Shown one piece after another: positions 7,463 through 15,936 of a stretch of 64,000 nt of DNA. The stretch spans positions 744,001 through 808,000 of the forward strand of contig OZ244557.1 in the NCBI GenBank assembly GCA_965217625.1. Direction: 5' to 3'. Position numbers and translations under genes: made by a program. How positions within the stretch are numbered: position 1 is the stretch's first letter; every line of letters starts with the position of its first letter. The notes under the pieces are model-generated. The model was not told the DNA's origin. It saw only the letters and a list, made by a program, of their open reading frames with translations, and searched no databases. The stretch is from TK10-74A sp965217625 (lineage in GTDB: Bacteria > Chloroflexota > Dehalococcoidia > Bin125).

Positions 7463-7566
7463 TTGGGCGCCCACAAGGGGCGCCCCGACGGTGTCCTCTG
7501 CGGCGGTCGGGGCGACCCTCGTGGTCGCCCTCTCTTGTTGGGCGCCCACAAGGGGCGCCCCGACGG
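7463..7566. repeat. Two direct copies of a 29-bp repeat separated by a short hairpin
   Basis: The 29-bp unit starting TTGGGCGCCCACAAGGGG occurs at 7463-7491 and 7538-7566, identical by eye. Each contains GGGGCGCCCC-type self-complementary sequence. Between them is GGGCGACC...GGTCGCCC, a small inverted repeat. The block lies in the divergent promoter region between the S49 peptidase and Rieske genes. Confidence 0.85.
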
Positions 7567-7624
7567 ATTGATCCTGATCGCGGCGGGCGGCATCCTGGAG
7601 CCGGACGATCGAAGGGGGGCGCTC

Positions 7625-8011
7625 GTGGCTGAAGTCGATGTCTGTCCGCTGACGGCGCTGCCGCCCGGCTCGGTGACGGCCGCCGACATCGACGGCGCGC
7701 GCGTCTGCGTCGCGAACGTGCACGGCGAGGTGTTCGCCGTCCAGGATTCCTGTCCCCACCTGTTCGCGAATCTCTCCGCCGGGGAGCTGAACGGCGCGAA
7801 CATCGTCTGCCCGTGGCACGGCTCCGAGTTCGACATGCGCACCGGCGCCACGAAGCGATGGCTGCCGACGGGCATCTGGAACATCCTCAACCGCACGACG
7901 CCGCCGCTGCCACCGTCCCTGAAAGCGAAGCTGAAGCCGTCCCGAATCCGGAGCTTCCGCGCCCGCGTCGTCGACGGCGTGGTGCGGGTCTCGGACGAGC
8001 AGCCGGGCTAG
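7625..8011 (+). CDS. Rieske [2Fe-2S] ferredoxin-like protein
   Basis: Small electron-transfer protein of 128 residues. GTG start at 7625 with an AAGGGGGG ribosome-binding site. The Rieske cluster motif is complete: CPH, then 15-17 residues later CPWHG followed by SEFD. The fold matches single-domain ferredoxins of the NirD or biphenyl-dioxygenase type, with no membrane anchor. It probably reduces a soluble oxygenase or reductase not found nearby. Its stop shares CTAG (8008-8011) with the convergent acyl-CoA dehydrogenase gene. Confidence 0.85.
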   Translation: MAEVDVCPLTALPPGSVTAADIDGARVCVANVHGEVFAVQDSCPHLFANLSAGELNGANIVCPWHGSEFDMRTGATKRWLPTGIWNILNRTTPPLPPSLKAKLKPSRIRSFRARVVDGVVRVSDEQPG

Positions 8012-9183
8012 TTGCGCGGCAGCCCCAGGCCCCGCGTCGCGATGATGTTGCGCTGAATCTCCGATGTCCCGGCGGCGACGCTGTACGAGGTGATGCCCAT
8101 GTAGGCCTCGGGCATCGCGCCCCAGAACGGCGGATCGCCGGCCGAGCCGGGCAGCAACTGCCCCGTGAGGCCGATCATGTTGACGCCCATCCGGGTGATC
8201 CCGGCCTGCACTTCGGAGCCGAACACCTTCGACATCGACGCCTCGTAGTTCGGGACCTGGCCCTGCGATTGCAGCCACGCCACCCGATAGGCGAGCAGCC
8301 GCGAGGCCTCCGAGGCGATCCACAGGTCGGCCAGCCGGCCGCGGATGCGCGGCGTGCGCAGCGCGTCGTGCGCGCGGATGTAGGCCGCCATCTCCTCCAG
8401 CACGCGGCCGCCCCAGGCGATGCGGGAGATGCCGCTGCGCTCGTAGTCCAGCGTCGTCGTCGCGACGTACCAGCCGCGGTTCTCCTCGCCCACCACGTTC
8501 GAGCGCGGCACGCGCACGTCCTCCAGGAAGATCTCGTTGAACGCGTGCGAGCCCAGCATGTTGACCAGCGGCCGCACGCTCACGCCGGGGCTCTTCATGT
8601 CCATCAGCAGGTAGGTGATGCCGCGGTGCTTGGGGGCGTCCGGGTCGGTGCGCACGAGCAGCATGCACCAGTCGGCGAGGTGGGCGCCGCTGGTCCAGAT
8701 CTTCTGCCCGTTGACGACGTAGTCGTCGCCGTCGAGCACAGCGCGCGTCTGCAGCGACGCCAGGTCGGAGCCCGAGCCGGGCTCGGAGAAGCCCTGGCAC
8801 CAGACCTCCTCGCCGTCGGCGATGGCCGAGAGGTGCCGCTCCTTCTGCTCGTCGGTGCCGTGATGCATGATCGAGGGGCCCGCCATCTGCACGCCCATGC
8901 CGCCGCCGGGCGCTTTGAAGTAGCCCGACTCCTCGTTGAAGATCAGCTGCTGCATCGGGCTCGCGCCCAGGCCGCCGAACTCGGTCGGCCAGTGCAGCGT
9001 CAGCCAGCCGCGCTCGGCCAGCCGCTGCACGAAGCGCCGCCCGAACGCCGCCTCCTCGGCGCTGACCTGATCGCGGTCGTTCTGCATCCGCCAGTGGCCG
9101 GGCGGCAGTTCCGCCTGGAAGAAGTCGCGCACCTCCCTGCGGAACGCCTCGTCTTCCTCGCTGAAGCGATACTCGACGGTCAT
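8008..9183 (-). CDS. Acyl-CoA dehydrogenase family protein
   Basis: FAD enzyme of 391 residues that oxidises an acyl-CoA to the enoyl-CoA. Visible are WPTEFGGLGASPMQQ in the N-terminal helical domain, GFSEPGSGSDLASLQT in the middle beta domain (FAD/substrate contact) and the C-terminal TSEIQRNIIATRGLGLPRN. The length is typical. An enoyl-CoA hydratase-like gene lies 64 bp upstream on the same strand (stop 9248, start here 9183), so both may serve one acyl-CoA degradation route. Substrate chain type cannot be judged. Confidence 0.93.
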   Translation of the reverse strand: MTVEYRFSEEDEAFRREVRDFFQAELPPGHWRMQNDRDQVSAEEAAFGRRFVQRLAERGWLTLHWPTEFGGLGASPMQQLIFNEESGYFKAPGGGMGVQMAGPSIMHHGTDEQKERHLSAIADGEEVWCQGFSEPGSGSDLASLQTRAVLDGDDYVVNGQKIWTSGAHLADWCMLLVRTDPDAPKHRGITYLLMDMKSPGVSVRPLVNMLGSHAFNEIFLEDVRVPRSNVVGEENRGWYVATTTLDYERSGISRIAWGGRVLEEMAAYIRAHDALRTPRIRGRLADLWIASEASRLLAYRVAWLQSQGQVPNYEASMSKVFGSEVQAGITRMGVNMIGLTGQLLPGSAGDPPFWGAMPEAYMGITSYSVAAGTSEIQRNIIATRGLGLPRN

Positions 9184-9247
9184 CGGTCACTCCCCTGCCT
9201 GGGCCGCGCGGCCCACGGCGCCGCGTCGATGCTACCGCTCGCGCCGG

Positions 9248-10054
9248 CTAGCGACCCTGGAAGTTGGGCTCGCGCTTCTCCATGAAGGCGCGCGGGCCTT
9301 CCTTGGCGTCGTCGGTGCTGCGCGCGATGACCATCGCGTGCTCCGCCATCTCGAGCGCCTCGTGCGGCCCGGTCACCTGCGAGCGATAGGCCAGCCGCTT
9401 GATCAGCTGCACCGACACGGCCGGCATCTTCGCGATCTGACCCGCGTACTCCATCGTCTCCGCGATCAGGTCGTCGTGCGGCACGACCTTCGACACGTAG
9501 CCCATCGCCAGCGCCTCGTCGGCCAGGAAGATGCGCCCGGTCCACATCAGCTCGAGCGCCTTGGCCATCCCCACGATGCGCGGCAGCCAGTAGGCCCCCC
9601 CGTCGCCGGGGACGAGGCCCATGCGCACGTAGGCCATGCCGAACTTCGCCCTATCCGAGGCGATGCGGATGTCGGCCATCGAGGCCATGTCCATGCCCGC
9701 GCCCACGGCCGCCCCGTTGACCGCCGCGATGTACGGCTTCTCGATGTTCTGCAGGATGCGCGGCACCGGCTGCACCGAGTTGCGCAGGCTGTTGCGGCCG
9801 CTGGCCGGCGCGTTGGGGTCGCCCAGCACGCCCTCGCCGCGCCCCTCCCGGGCGACGTTCGCGCCCGAGCAAAAGCCGCGTCCGTTGCCCGTCACGACGA
9901 TCACCCGCACGTCGTCGTCGAGGTGCGCCTCCTCCAGCCGCTCGACCCACTGCGCGAGCAGGTCGTCGTCGAAGGCGTTGAGCTTCTCGGGCCGATTGAG
10001 CGTCAGCGTGGCGATGTGGTCTTGCACGTCGTAGAGGACGGCCGTGTCGCTCAT
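9248..10054 (-). CDS. Enoyl-CoA hydratase/isomerase family protein with altered catalytic residues
   Basis: Crotonase-fold protein of 268 residues; the start at 10054 is preceded by GGAAAGGCGA. NRPEKLNAFDDDL, the oxyanion-hole segment and GLVPGDGGAYWLP are clear. Against classical enoyl-CoA hydratase, the first catalytic Glu (GGGCEL) is Asp in GAGMDM and the second (GQPEI) is Val in FGMAYVRMG, while an Asp sits in PGDGG. This pattern resembles PaaG-type or dienoyl-CoA isomerases more than hydratases. Co-directional with the acyl-CoA dehydrogenase gene. Confidence 0.88.
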   Translation of the reverse strand: MSDTAVLYDVQDHIATLTLNRPEKLNAFDDDLLAQWVERLEEAHLDDDVRVIVVTGNGRGFCSGANVAREGRGEGVLGDPNAPASGRNSLRNSVQPVPRILQNIEKPYIAAVNGAAVGAGMDMASMADIRIASDRAKFGMAYVRMGLVPGDGGAYWLPRIVGMAKALELMWTGRIFLADEALAMGYVSKVVPHDDLIAETMEYAGQIAKMPAVSVQLIKRLAYRSQVTGPHEALEMAEHAMVIARSTDDAKEGPRAFMEKREPNFQGR

Positions 10055-10166
10055 GTTGTCTCGCCTTTCCGATGGAGCTTGCCGAGGGGCCACGTGGCGG
10101 GCCCACCGCGGGGAGAATACCGGCTGCCCCCGGCTGTCGATAGCGCGGCCGGCCCGCCCGCGCCGC

Positions 10167-10892
10167 TCAGCCGCCCGTGAGGCGGACGTGGTTCCCGACC
10201 GCGACGTCGTTCGCCGCGAACCAACCCCGGTTGACCTCCAGCGCCCAGCGGTAGGCGTCGGCCGGCACCACGATCGTCTCGTCGAGCGGCTGCATGTCGC
10301 GGATCTCCTGAATGCGGCCGCCCGCCCCGATGAAGGCGATGGAGAGCGGCACCCGCGTGTTGCGCATCCAGAAGCCTTTCGTCTCGTCCGCGGGGAAGAG
10401 GAAGAGCATGCCCGCGTCGGCGGGCAGGCCCTCCCGGAACATCAGCCCTCGCGTACGGCGCGCGTGCGTGTCGGCCAGTTCGATGTCGATGACCACGCTG
10501 GAGGCGGACCGGTCGATCGCCAGCAGGGCCGTCTCGAACAGCACCTCGCTGCGCCACTCCCAGGCGACGGCCCGGCGGGTCAGAATCCAGTAGGCGGCGC
10601 CCGTCTCCAGGCTGCGCAGCGAGGCCCGGGCGTCGCGGCCGATGTGCGCGCCGACCCAGGCCTGCTCGTCGGCGCGCCAGTGCCAGACCGACGCCACGCT
10701 GTCGCGCGCGTTGGTGAGGGCGTCGTCCACGGGCAGCGTCTCGCCGCCGTAGGCGACGTTGTTCCAGCCGGCCACCAGCGCCACCGACGTCGCCGACTGC
10801 GCGCCCAGGCCGCCGGGCCGCACGGACAGCAGCACGATGCCGATCGCGATCGCCAGCAGGAGCAGGCGCCGGAGGATGGTGCGCCGTGTCAT
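10167..10892 (-). CDS. Exported DUF192 domain protein
   Basis: Protein of 241 residues. A basic N terminus (MTRRTILRRLL) and hydrophobic stretch to about residue 25 form a signal peptide or anchor. Residues about 35-105 form an unnamed region with paired aromatics (GWNNVAYGG, VWHWRADEQAWVG, AYWILTRRA). Residues about 125-241 are a DUF192 domain (RTRGLMFRE, GMLFLFP, TKGFWMRNTRVPLSIAFI, VLEVNRGW-like end). DUF192 function is not established. A divergent gene (queD-like) starts 152 bp away; TACACT near 10950 could be its -10. Confidence 0.75.
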   Translation of the reverse strand: MTRRTILRRLLLLAIAIGIVLLSVRPGGLGAQSATSVALVAGWNNVAYGGETLPVDDALTNARDSVASVWHWRADEQAWVGAHIGRDARASLRSLETGAAYWILTRRAVAWEWRSEVLFETALLAIDRSASSVVIDIELADTHARRTRGLMFREGLPADAGMLFLFPADETKGFWMRNTRVPLSIAFIGAGGRIQEIRDMQPLDETIVVPADAYRWALEVNRGWFAANDVAVGNHVRLTGG

Positions 10893-11044
10893 GGGCGGGG
10901 CCGTCGTGCGGATTCGCGGCGTGGTGTCATGCCCGCAGTGTTCATACCGCCAGTGTACGGACGTGATCGCGCATAGGCAGAGCCTGGAGGCGCGGCGTGA
11001 CGTACGATCGGGGTGCGCCGCGGCGTCGGCGGAGGGGGTGTCCC

Positions 11045-11545
11045 GTGTCGCACGGCGTCCGAGTCGAACGCAACCGCCTCCGCTTCGCGGCGGGCCATTT
11101 CGCCACCTTCGCCGACGAGCTGGAGCCGATCCACGGCCACAACTACGACGTCACGGTGGAGGTCGAGGGCCCGCTCACGGAGGAATCGTGGGTGGTTGAC
11201 TTCTCGCAGCTCAAGCGGCTCACCCGCGACGTCTCCGCGACCCTGGACCACAAGTTCCTCCTGCAGATGGCGTCACGCGTGCTGACCATCCGCGACGACG
11301 ACACGCACTACGAAGTGCAGTACAAGGCGCAGCCGCCCTACCGCCTGCCGAAGGGAGACGTGGCCCCCCTCCCGATCGACAACTCCACGGCCGAGCGGCT
11401 GGCCGAGTACATCGCGGGGCGGCTGGTGGGGGCGCTGCCGCGTCCGCCGGCGGACGGCGGCGCGCCCGCCGGGATCACGCGGCTGCGCGTGATGGTCGAG
11501 GAGATGCCGGGGCAGTCGGCCTGGTTCGAGCAAACGCTGGGCTAG
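11045..11545 (+). CDS. queD: 6-pyruvoyl-tetrahydropterin synthase / QueD family protein lacking the usual Cys
   Basis: T-fold enzyme of 166 residues, GTG start at 11045 preceded by CGGAGGGGG. The zinc ligands are present: His18 in AAGHF and His30/His32 in HGHNY. TLDHKFLL and the late Glu (VEEMPGQSAW) fit the family. The catalytic cysteine normally placed between the first zinc His and the HGH motif is absent, and the protein has no Cys there, so a QueD reaction is uncertain; a pterin-related role is possible. No other queuosine gene is nearby. Confidence 0.7.
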   Translation: MSHGVRVERNRLRFAAGHFATFADELEPIHGHNYDVTVEVEGPLTEESWVVDFSQLKRLTRDVSATLDHKFLLQMASRVLTIRDDDTHYEVQYKAQPPYRLPKGDVAPLPIDNSTAERLAEYIAGRLVGALPRPPADGGAPAGITRLRVMVEEMPGQSAWFEQTLG

Positions 11546-11585
11546 CCCCCATCGATAGGCGACCGATACAGGCGATAGGCAACCC

Positions 11586-12128
11586 ATGCAGGATCACCCC
11601 CCCGATCGGCCCGTGCGCGTACTGGTGATCTACGACTCTCGCGGCGCGACGCGGGAGTTAGCGCAGGCCGTGCTGGCGGGCATCGCCGACGTGCCCGGCG
11701 CGGAGCCCTGGGAACGCCCCCTCGACGAGGCGCGGCAGGCCGATCTGCTCGCCTGCGACGCCCTGATCCTGGGATCGCCCAACTGGAGCGGCATGACGGG
11801 CAAGCTCAAGGACTGGCTCGACTACACCGGCGACCTGTGGGAGACGGGGGAGCTGGCGGGCAAGGTGGGCGGCTGCTTCACCGCCGGCTGGTCGCGCTCG
11901 GGCGGCACCGAGGCGACGCTGCTGCAGTTGCTGCACCTGCTGCTCGCGCACGGGATGGTGTTCGTGGGGCTGCCCTGGAGCGACGCGATGCGCGAGTCGG
12001 GGTCGTACTACGGCGCGACGGCCCACGGCGAAGTCCGCGACGTGGATCTCGCGCAGGCGCGCGCGCTGGGCCGCCGGGTCGCGGAGGTCGCGCTGCGCCT
12101 GCGCGGCGGCCCGCCGGCGGCGGGCTAG
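11586..12128 (+). CDS. Flavodoxin-like / NAD(P)H-dependent oxidoreductase family protein
   Basis: FMN-binding flavodoxin-fold protein of 180 residues. VLVIYDSRGATRELAQAV is the phosphate-binding loop with first helix, LILGSPNWSGMTGKLKDWLD the second FMN-contact loop, and GGCFTAGWSRSGGTE the third. It resembles WrbA/NADPH-dependent FMN reductases. The start at 11586 lies 40 bp after the queD-like stop. A GTG-initiated hydrolase gene follows after one base, suggesting one transcription unit. Confidence 0.8.
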   Translation: MQDHPPDRPVRVLVIYDSRGATRELAQAVLAGIADVPGAEPWERPLDEARQADLLACDALILGSPNWSGMTGKLKDWLDYTGDLWETGELAGKVGGCFTAGWSRSGGTEATLLQLLHLLLAHGMVFVGLPWSDAMRESGSYYGATAHGEVRDVDLAQARALGRRVAEVALRLRGGPPAAG

Positions 12129-12129
12129 C

Positions 12130-13203
12130 GTGCTCTCCTGGCCGGCCCGGCTGATCGACCAACTCTTGCTCCGGCTCACGGTGCGCCGGGCGGAGCTGCG
12201 ACGCCGCACGCTCTGGCCCGACGCCGAGGACTTGCGCCGCCTGCGCGCGGGCGAGCCCCCGGACGTATCGCTCGAGGATCCGGGGCCGCCGGCGACGGTC
12301 CGCTTCCTCGACGGGGACGGCGGCGACGGCATCCCCCACGGCCGCTTCGAGTTCCCGTCGTCGCCGCCCTACGGGCTGCCGCACGACAGCATGGTGCACG
12401 GGGAATTGTTCCCGGCGGCTGAGCCCTCGGGGGCCGCTGTCGTGCTGGTCCCGGGCGCGTTCACCGGCCTCAACCCTGGGCTGGAGGAGCGCTTCTATGC
12501 GCGCGTCGCACGCGCCTTCGCCGGGGCGGGCGTCACCGCCGCCTTGCTGACGCCGCCGCTGCACAAGGATCGCGCGGCGCTGCGACCCGGCGGCGAGCGC
12601 GAGCTCAGCGGGCACGACCTCCTGCACGGCGACATCTTCACGCACATCCGCGCCGTGGCCCAGGCCGCCCGCGACGTGCGCGCGACGATGAGCTGGCTGG
12701 AGGCGGCGCACGGTCGCGTGGGGCTCTGGGGCATCAGTCTGGGCGCGCTGGTGCACAGCCTGGTCCTGCTGCACGACCCCCGGCCGGCCTTCGTCGTGCT
12801 CGTGCAGCCCCCCGTGGGGCGCCGGGGAGCGTTGGCGTCGCCGCTGCTGGAAGTCTGGACGCAGCAGCTCCAGGACAGCGGCGTCACACCGCAGGATCTG
12901 GAGGCCGCCTTCGCCGTCATGGACCGCGGCCGGCCGCCCCAGGTGCCGGCCGATCGCATCCTGATCCAGGCGGGCCGCCACGACCTCGTCGCCAGCGCGG
13001 AGGGCATCGTGGAGATCCGGGAGCGCTGGGGCGACCCGCGCGTGAGCTGGTACGAGCACAGCCACACGTCGATCTTCATGGCGCGCCGGCAGCTCATCGC
13101 GGAGGCGCTGCTCTTTGCTGACGAGACACTTGCCGGGGACAGGCTGGCGGACGAGCGGCCGGACGATTGGGCGCAGACGGGGCCGAAGGACGCCGCCGGC
13201 TAG
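12130..13203 (+). CDS. Alpha/beta hydrolase fold protein
   Basis: Protein of 357 residues with GTG start one base after the flavodoxin-like stop. The nucleophile elbow GLWGISLGALVHSL gives the expected Ser in GxSxG, and HSHTS near residue 317 is a plausible catalytic His region. AVVLVPGAFTGLNPG contains the oxyanion-hole strand. Closest in style to the Abhydrolase_10-like group of uncharacterised hydrolases; substrate unknown. Its TAG overlaps the hflX stop in CTAG (13200-13203). Confidence 0.75.
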   Translation: MLSWPARLIDQLLLRLTVRRAELRRRTLWPDAEDLRRLRAGEPPDVSLEDPGPPATVRFLDGDGGDGIPHGRFEFPSSPPYGLPHDSMVHGELFPAAEPSGAAVVLVPGAFTGLNPGLEERFYARVARAFAGAGVTAALLTPPLHKDRAALRPGGERELSGHDLLHGDIFTHIRAVAQAARDVRATMSWLEAAHGRVGLWGISLGALVHSLVLLHDPRPAFVVLVQPPVGRRGALASPLLEVWTQQLQDSGVTPQDLEAAFAVMDRGRPPQVPADRILIQAGRHDLVASAEGIVEIRERWGDPRVSWYEHSHTSIFMARRQLIAEALLFADETLAGDRLADERPDDWAQTGPKDAAG

Positions 13204-14561
13204 CTCACGCGCCGCGCCGGCGCACTGGTTGGGCCGGCGCTGGCTGGGCCGGCGCTGGCCGGCCCGGCCACGGTCGCGGCCGCATCCCCAGCCAGCTCCA
13301 CACCCGCGCCCAGCCCCTCGCGGACGGCCGCGCGCAGCGCCCCGAACCCCCATCGCTCCGCCGCCGACACCAGCACGACCGCCTCCTCGCGGTCGGCGTC
13401 CAGCGCGCGCCGCAGTTCCGGCTCGAGGCTGGCCAGGGCATCGGCCTCGGTGACCGCGGCGGCCGAGCCGTTCGCGGGCAGCAGTCGATCGATCTTGTTG
13501 AGCACCGTGATGCGTACGGGGGCGTCGTCGCCGGTCAGCAGCCCGAGCTCGGCCAGGGTCTCCTCGACGGCCTGGGCCTGGTCGGCGGCGTCGGCATGCG
13601 TGATGTCGATCACGTGCAGCAGGATGTCCGCCTCCTGCAGCTCCTCCAGCGTCGCCCGGAAGGCGGCGATGAGCTGCGTCGGCAGCTTCTGGATGAAGCC
13701 CACCGTGTCGGTCAGCAGGACCGTGTCCGTCCGGCGCCTCGCGCCGTCGGCGCCCCGCGCGCCCGGCCGGCCCGCGGCGCCGCTGTCGAGCACCCAGCGC
13801 CGCGTGGTCGGGTCGAGCGTCTCGAAGAGGCGGTCGTGGGCCCGCACCCCCGCGTGGGTGAGCGCGTTCAGGAGCGTGCTCTTGCCCGCGTTGGTGTAGC
13901 CCACCAGCGCCACGACGGGCATCCCCGCGCGGCGCCGTCGCTGCTCGCGCCGGTGCCGCCGCACCTGCTCGATGCGCCGCTTCAGCGTCTTGATCTGGGT
14001 GCGAACCAGGCGGCGGTCGGTTTCGAGCTGCGTCTCACCGGGGCCGCGGAGGCCGATCGCGCCCTCCATCCGCTCCAGGTGCGACCACTGCCCCGCCAGA
14101 CGCGGCAGCAGATACTCGTGCTGCGCCAGCGCGACCTGCAAGCCACCCTCGTTGGTGCGGGCGCGCTGCGCGAAGATGTCGAGGATTAGGGCCGTGCGAT
14201 CGATCACCTTCACGGCCAGCGCCGACTCCAGCGCCCGCTGCTGGGCGGGCGTCAGCTCATCGTCGAAGATGACCACGCTCGCACTCTCCCGGCCGACCAG
14301 CTCCACGATCTCGGCGAGCTTGCCCTTGCCGACGTAGCTGTGCGGGTCGGGGCGCCGCAGCCGCTGCACGACGCGCTGCACGGGCATCGCGCCGGCCGTC
14401 TCGGCGAGCATGGCGAGTTCGGCGAGCGACGAATCGACGTCCCAATGCTCGGCCTGCGTCCAGTCGACGGCGACCAGGATCGCGCGTTCTTCGCGCGGGA
14501 CGGTGGGGTTGGCGTGCGTACGGGCGCGGGTACCGGGCTTGTTGCGGGCGGACTTGGGAAT
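13200..14561 (-). CDS. hflX: GTPase HflX, probable ATT start
   Basis: Ribosome-associated GTPase that splits or rescues stalled ribosomes. Motifs: GYTNAGKST (G1), DTVGFIQKLP (G3), NKID (G4), and the HflX domain segments VGKGKLAEI, DRTALILDIFAQRA, GPGETQLETDRR. The first ATG is at 14411, but the frame continues upstream with HflX-like sequence (AILVAVDWTQAEHWDVDSSL) to an ATT at 14561, which has GGAG six bases before it. No ATG, GTG or TTG exists in frame between 14411 and the dapL stop at 14661. The extended form gives about 453 residues and a complete N-terminal strand. If ATG is used, 403 residues. Confidence 0.9.
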   Translation of the reverse strand: MPKSARNKPGTRARTHANPTVPREERAILVAVDWTQAEHWDVDSSLAELAMLAETAGAMPVQRVVQRLRRPDPHSYVGKGKLAEIVELVGRESASVVIFDDELTPAQQRALESALAVKVIDRTALILDIFAQRARTNEGGLQVALAQHEYLLPRLAGQWSHLERMEGAIGLRGPGETQLETDRRLVRTQIKTLKRRIEQVRRHRREQRRRRAGMPVVALVGYTNAGKSTLLNALTHAGVRAHDRLFETLDPTTRRWVLDSGAAGRPGARGADGARRRTDTVLLTDTVGFIQKLPTQLIAAFRATLEELQEADILLHVIDITHADAADQAQAVEETLAELGLLTGDDAPVRITVLNKIDRLLPANGSAAAVTEADALASLEPELRRALDADREEAVVLVSAAERWGFGALRAAVREGLGAGVELAGDAAATVAGPASAGPASAGPTSAPARRVS

Positions 14562-14660
14562 CGTGGGCTCCTGGGCCGTCGCGGGCGCGGGCGTCGCTCG
14601 ACGTGGAGACGAGTGTAGCCGTGCGCCGGGCCGAGCGGATATCCCGGCGCCGCGGCCCGC

Positions 14661-15824
14661 CTAACCGCCGGTCAGCGCCGCGATCCGGCGCGCGCCCTCG
14701 TCGATCTGGTCATCGGGGATGGTCAGCGAGAGCCGCACGTAGCCCTCGCCGCAGGCGCCGTAGCCCCGCCCCGGCGTGACGACCACCGCCTGCTCCTCGA
14801 GCAGCCGCGTCGCGAAGTCGGCGCTGGTCATGCCGTCGGGCACGCGCGCCCACACGTAGAGGCTGGCCTTCGGCGCCCGCACCCGCAGCCCGATCCCCCG
14901 CAGCGCCGCGACGACGCGGTCGCGGCGACGCTCCAAGGAGGCGTTGTTGCGCCCGATCAGGCCCTGGTCGCCCTCCAGCGCCGCGATCGCCATGCGCTGG
15001 ATCGCCTGCGGAATGCCGCTGTCGATGTTCGACTTGACCCGCATCAGCGCGTTCACGATCTCTGGATTGCCCGCCACCCAGGCGATCCGCCAGCCGGTCA
15101 TGTTGAAGGTCTTGCTGAACGAGAAGAACTCCACGCCCACGTCGCGCGCGCCCTCGGCCTGCAGGAAGGCGGGCGGCACGTAGCCGTCGTAGGCGACGTC
15201 GCTGTAGGCGTTGTCGTGGCAGACGACGAGGTCGTGCCGCTTAGCGAAGGCCACCGTCTCGGCGAAGAACTCGGGGCTGGCCGTCGCGCCGGTGGGGTTG
15301 TTGGGGTAGTTGATCCAGAGCATGCGGGAGCGCTCCAGCACCTCGGCCGGGATCAGGGAGTAGTCGGGCAGCCAGTCGTTCTCCTCGCTGAGCGGCAGGC
15401 GGTACGACTCGCCCCCGGCGAACATCGTCCCGATCTCGTACACCGGATAGCCGGGGTCGGGGACCAGCGCCACGCCGCCCGGCTCGATGAAGCACAGCGC
15501 GATGTGGGCGATGCCCTCTTTCGCGCCGATCAGCGGCAGGATCTCCGTCTCGGGGTCGAACGTCAGGCCGAAGCGCCCCTGCATCCAGACGCCGATCGCC
15601 CGGCGCAGCTCCGGCAGCCCCTCGGACTCGGGGTAGCGGTGGTTGGCCGGATCGTCGGCGGCCGCGTGCAGCGCGGCCAGGATGGGCGCCGGCGTCGGCA
15701 GGTCGGGATCGCCGATGCCGAACGTGATGACGTCGATGCCCTGCGCCCGCTTCTCCGCGATCTTGCGGCTGATCTCGACGAAGAGGTAGGCGGGCAGCTC
15801 TTCGACGCGTTTGGCGACACGCAT
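14661..15824 (-). CDS. dapL: LL-diaminopimelate aminotransferase (class I aminotransferase)
   Basis: PLP enzyme of 387 residues; in the DapL route it converts tetrahydrodipicolinate directly to LL-diaminopimelate. The start at 15824 is preceded by GGAAGGGG. Motifs: YPESEGLPELRRAI, NYPNNPTGA, HDNAYSDVAYDG, and SFSKTFNMTGWRIAW with the Schiff-base Lys. The DapL assignment is favoured over other AspC-like aminotransferases because dapF (the next pathway enzyme) lies two genes upstream on the same strand. hflX follows. Confidence 0.85.
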   Translation of the reverse strand: MRVAKRVEELPAYLFVEISRKIAEKRAQGIDVITFGIGDPDLPTPAPILAALHAAADDPANHRYPESEGLPELRRAIGVWMQGRFGLTFDPETEILPLIGAKEGIAHIALCFIEPGGVALVPDPGYPVYEIGTMFAGGESYRLPLSEENDWLPDYSLIPAEVLERSRMLWINYPNNPTGATASPEFFAETVAFAKRHDLVVCHDNAYSDVAYDGYVPPAFLQAEGARDVGVEFFSFSKTFNMTGWRIAWVAGNPEIVNALMRVKSNIDSGIPQAIQRMAIAALEGDQGLIGRNNASLERRRDRVVAALRGIGLRVRAPKASLYVWARVPDGMTSADFATRLLEEQAVVVTPGRGYGACGEGYVRLSLTIPDDQIDEGARRIAALTGG

Positions 15825-15936
15825 GCGCGCCCCTTCCGATCCACTTGCACTCGTCAAACGGGCACTCGGCCCAGGCCGGCCCCCGCGCGACGGCCGCCCG
15901 GCCGCATGGCCGGCGGGCCTCGCCCGCGGACGACGC

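Noticed and set aside
7463..7566. CRISPR-like pair of 29-bp repeats
   Set aside because: Only two copies with a hairpin between and no cas genes; fits a dispersed palindromic repeat.
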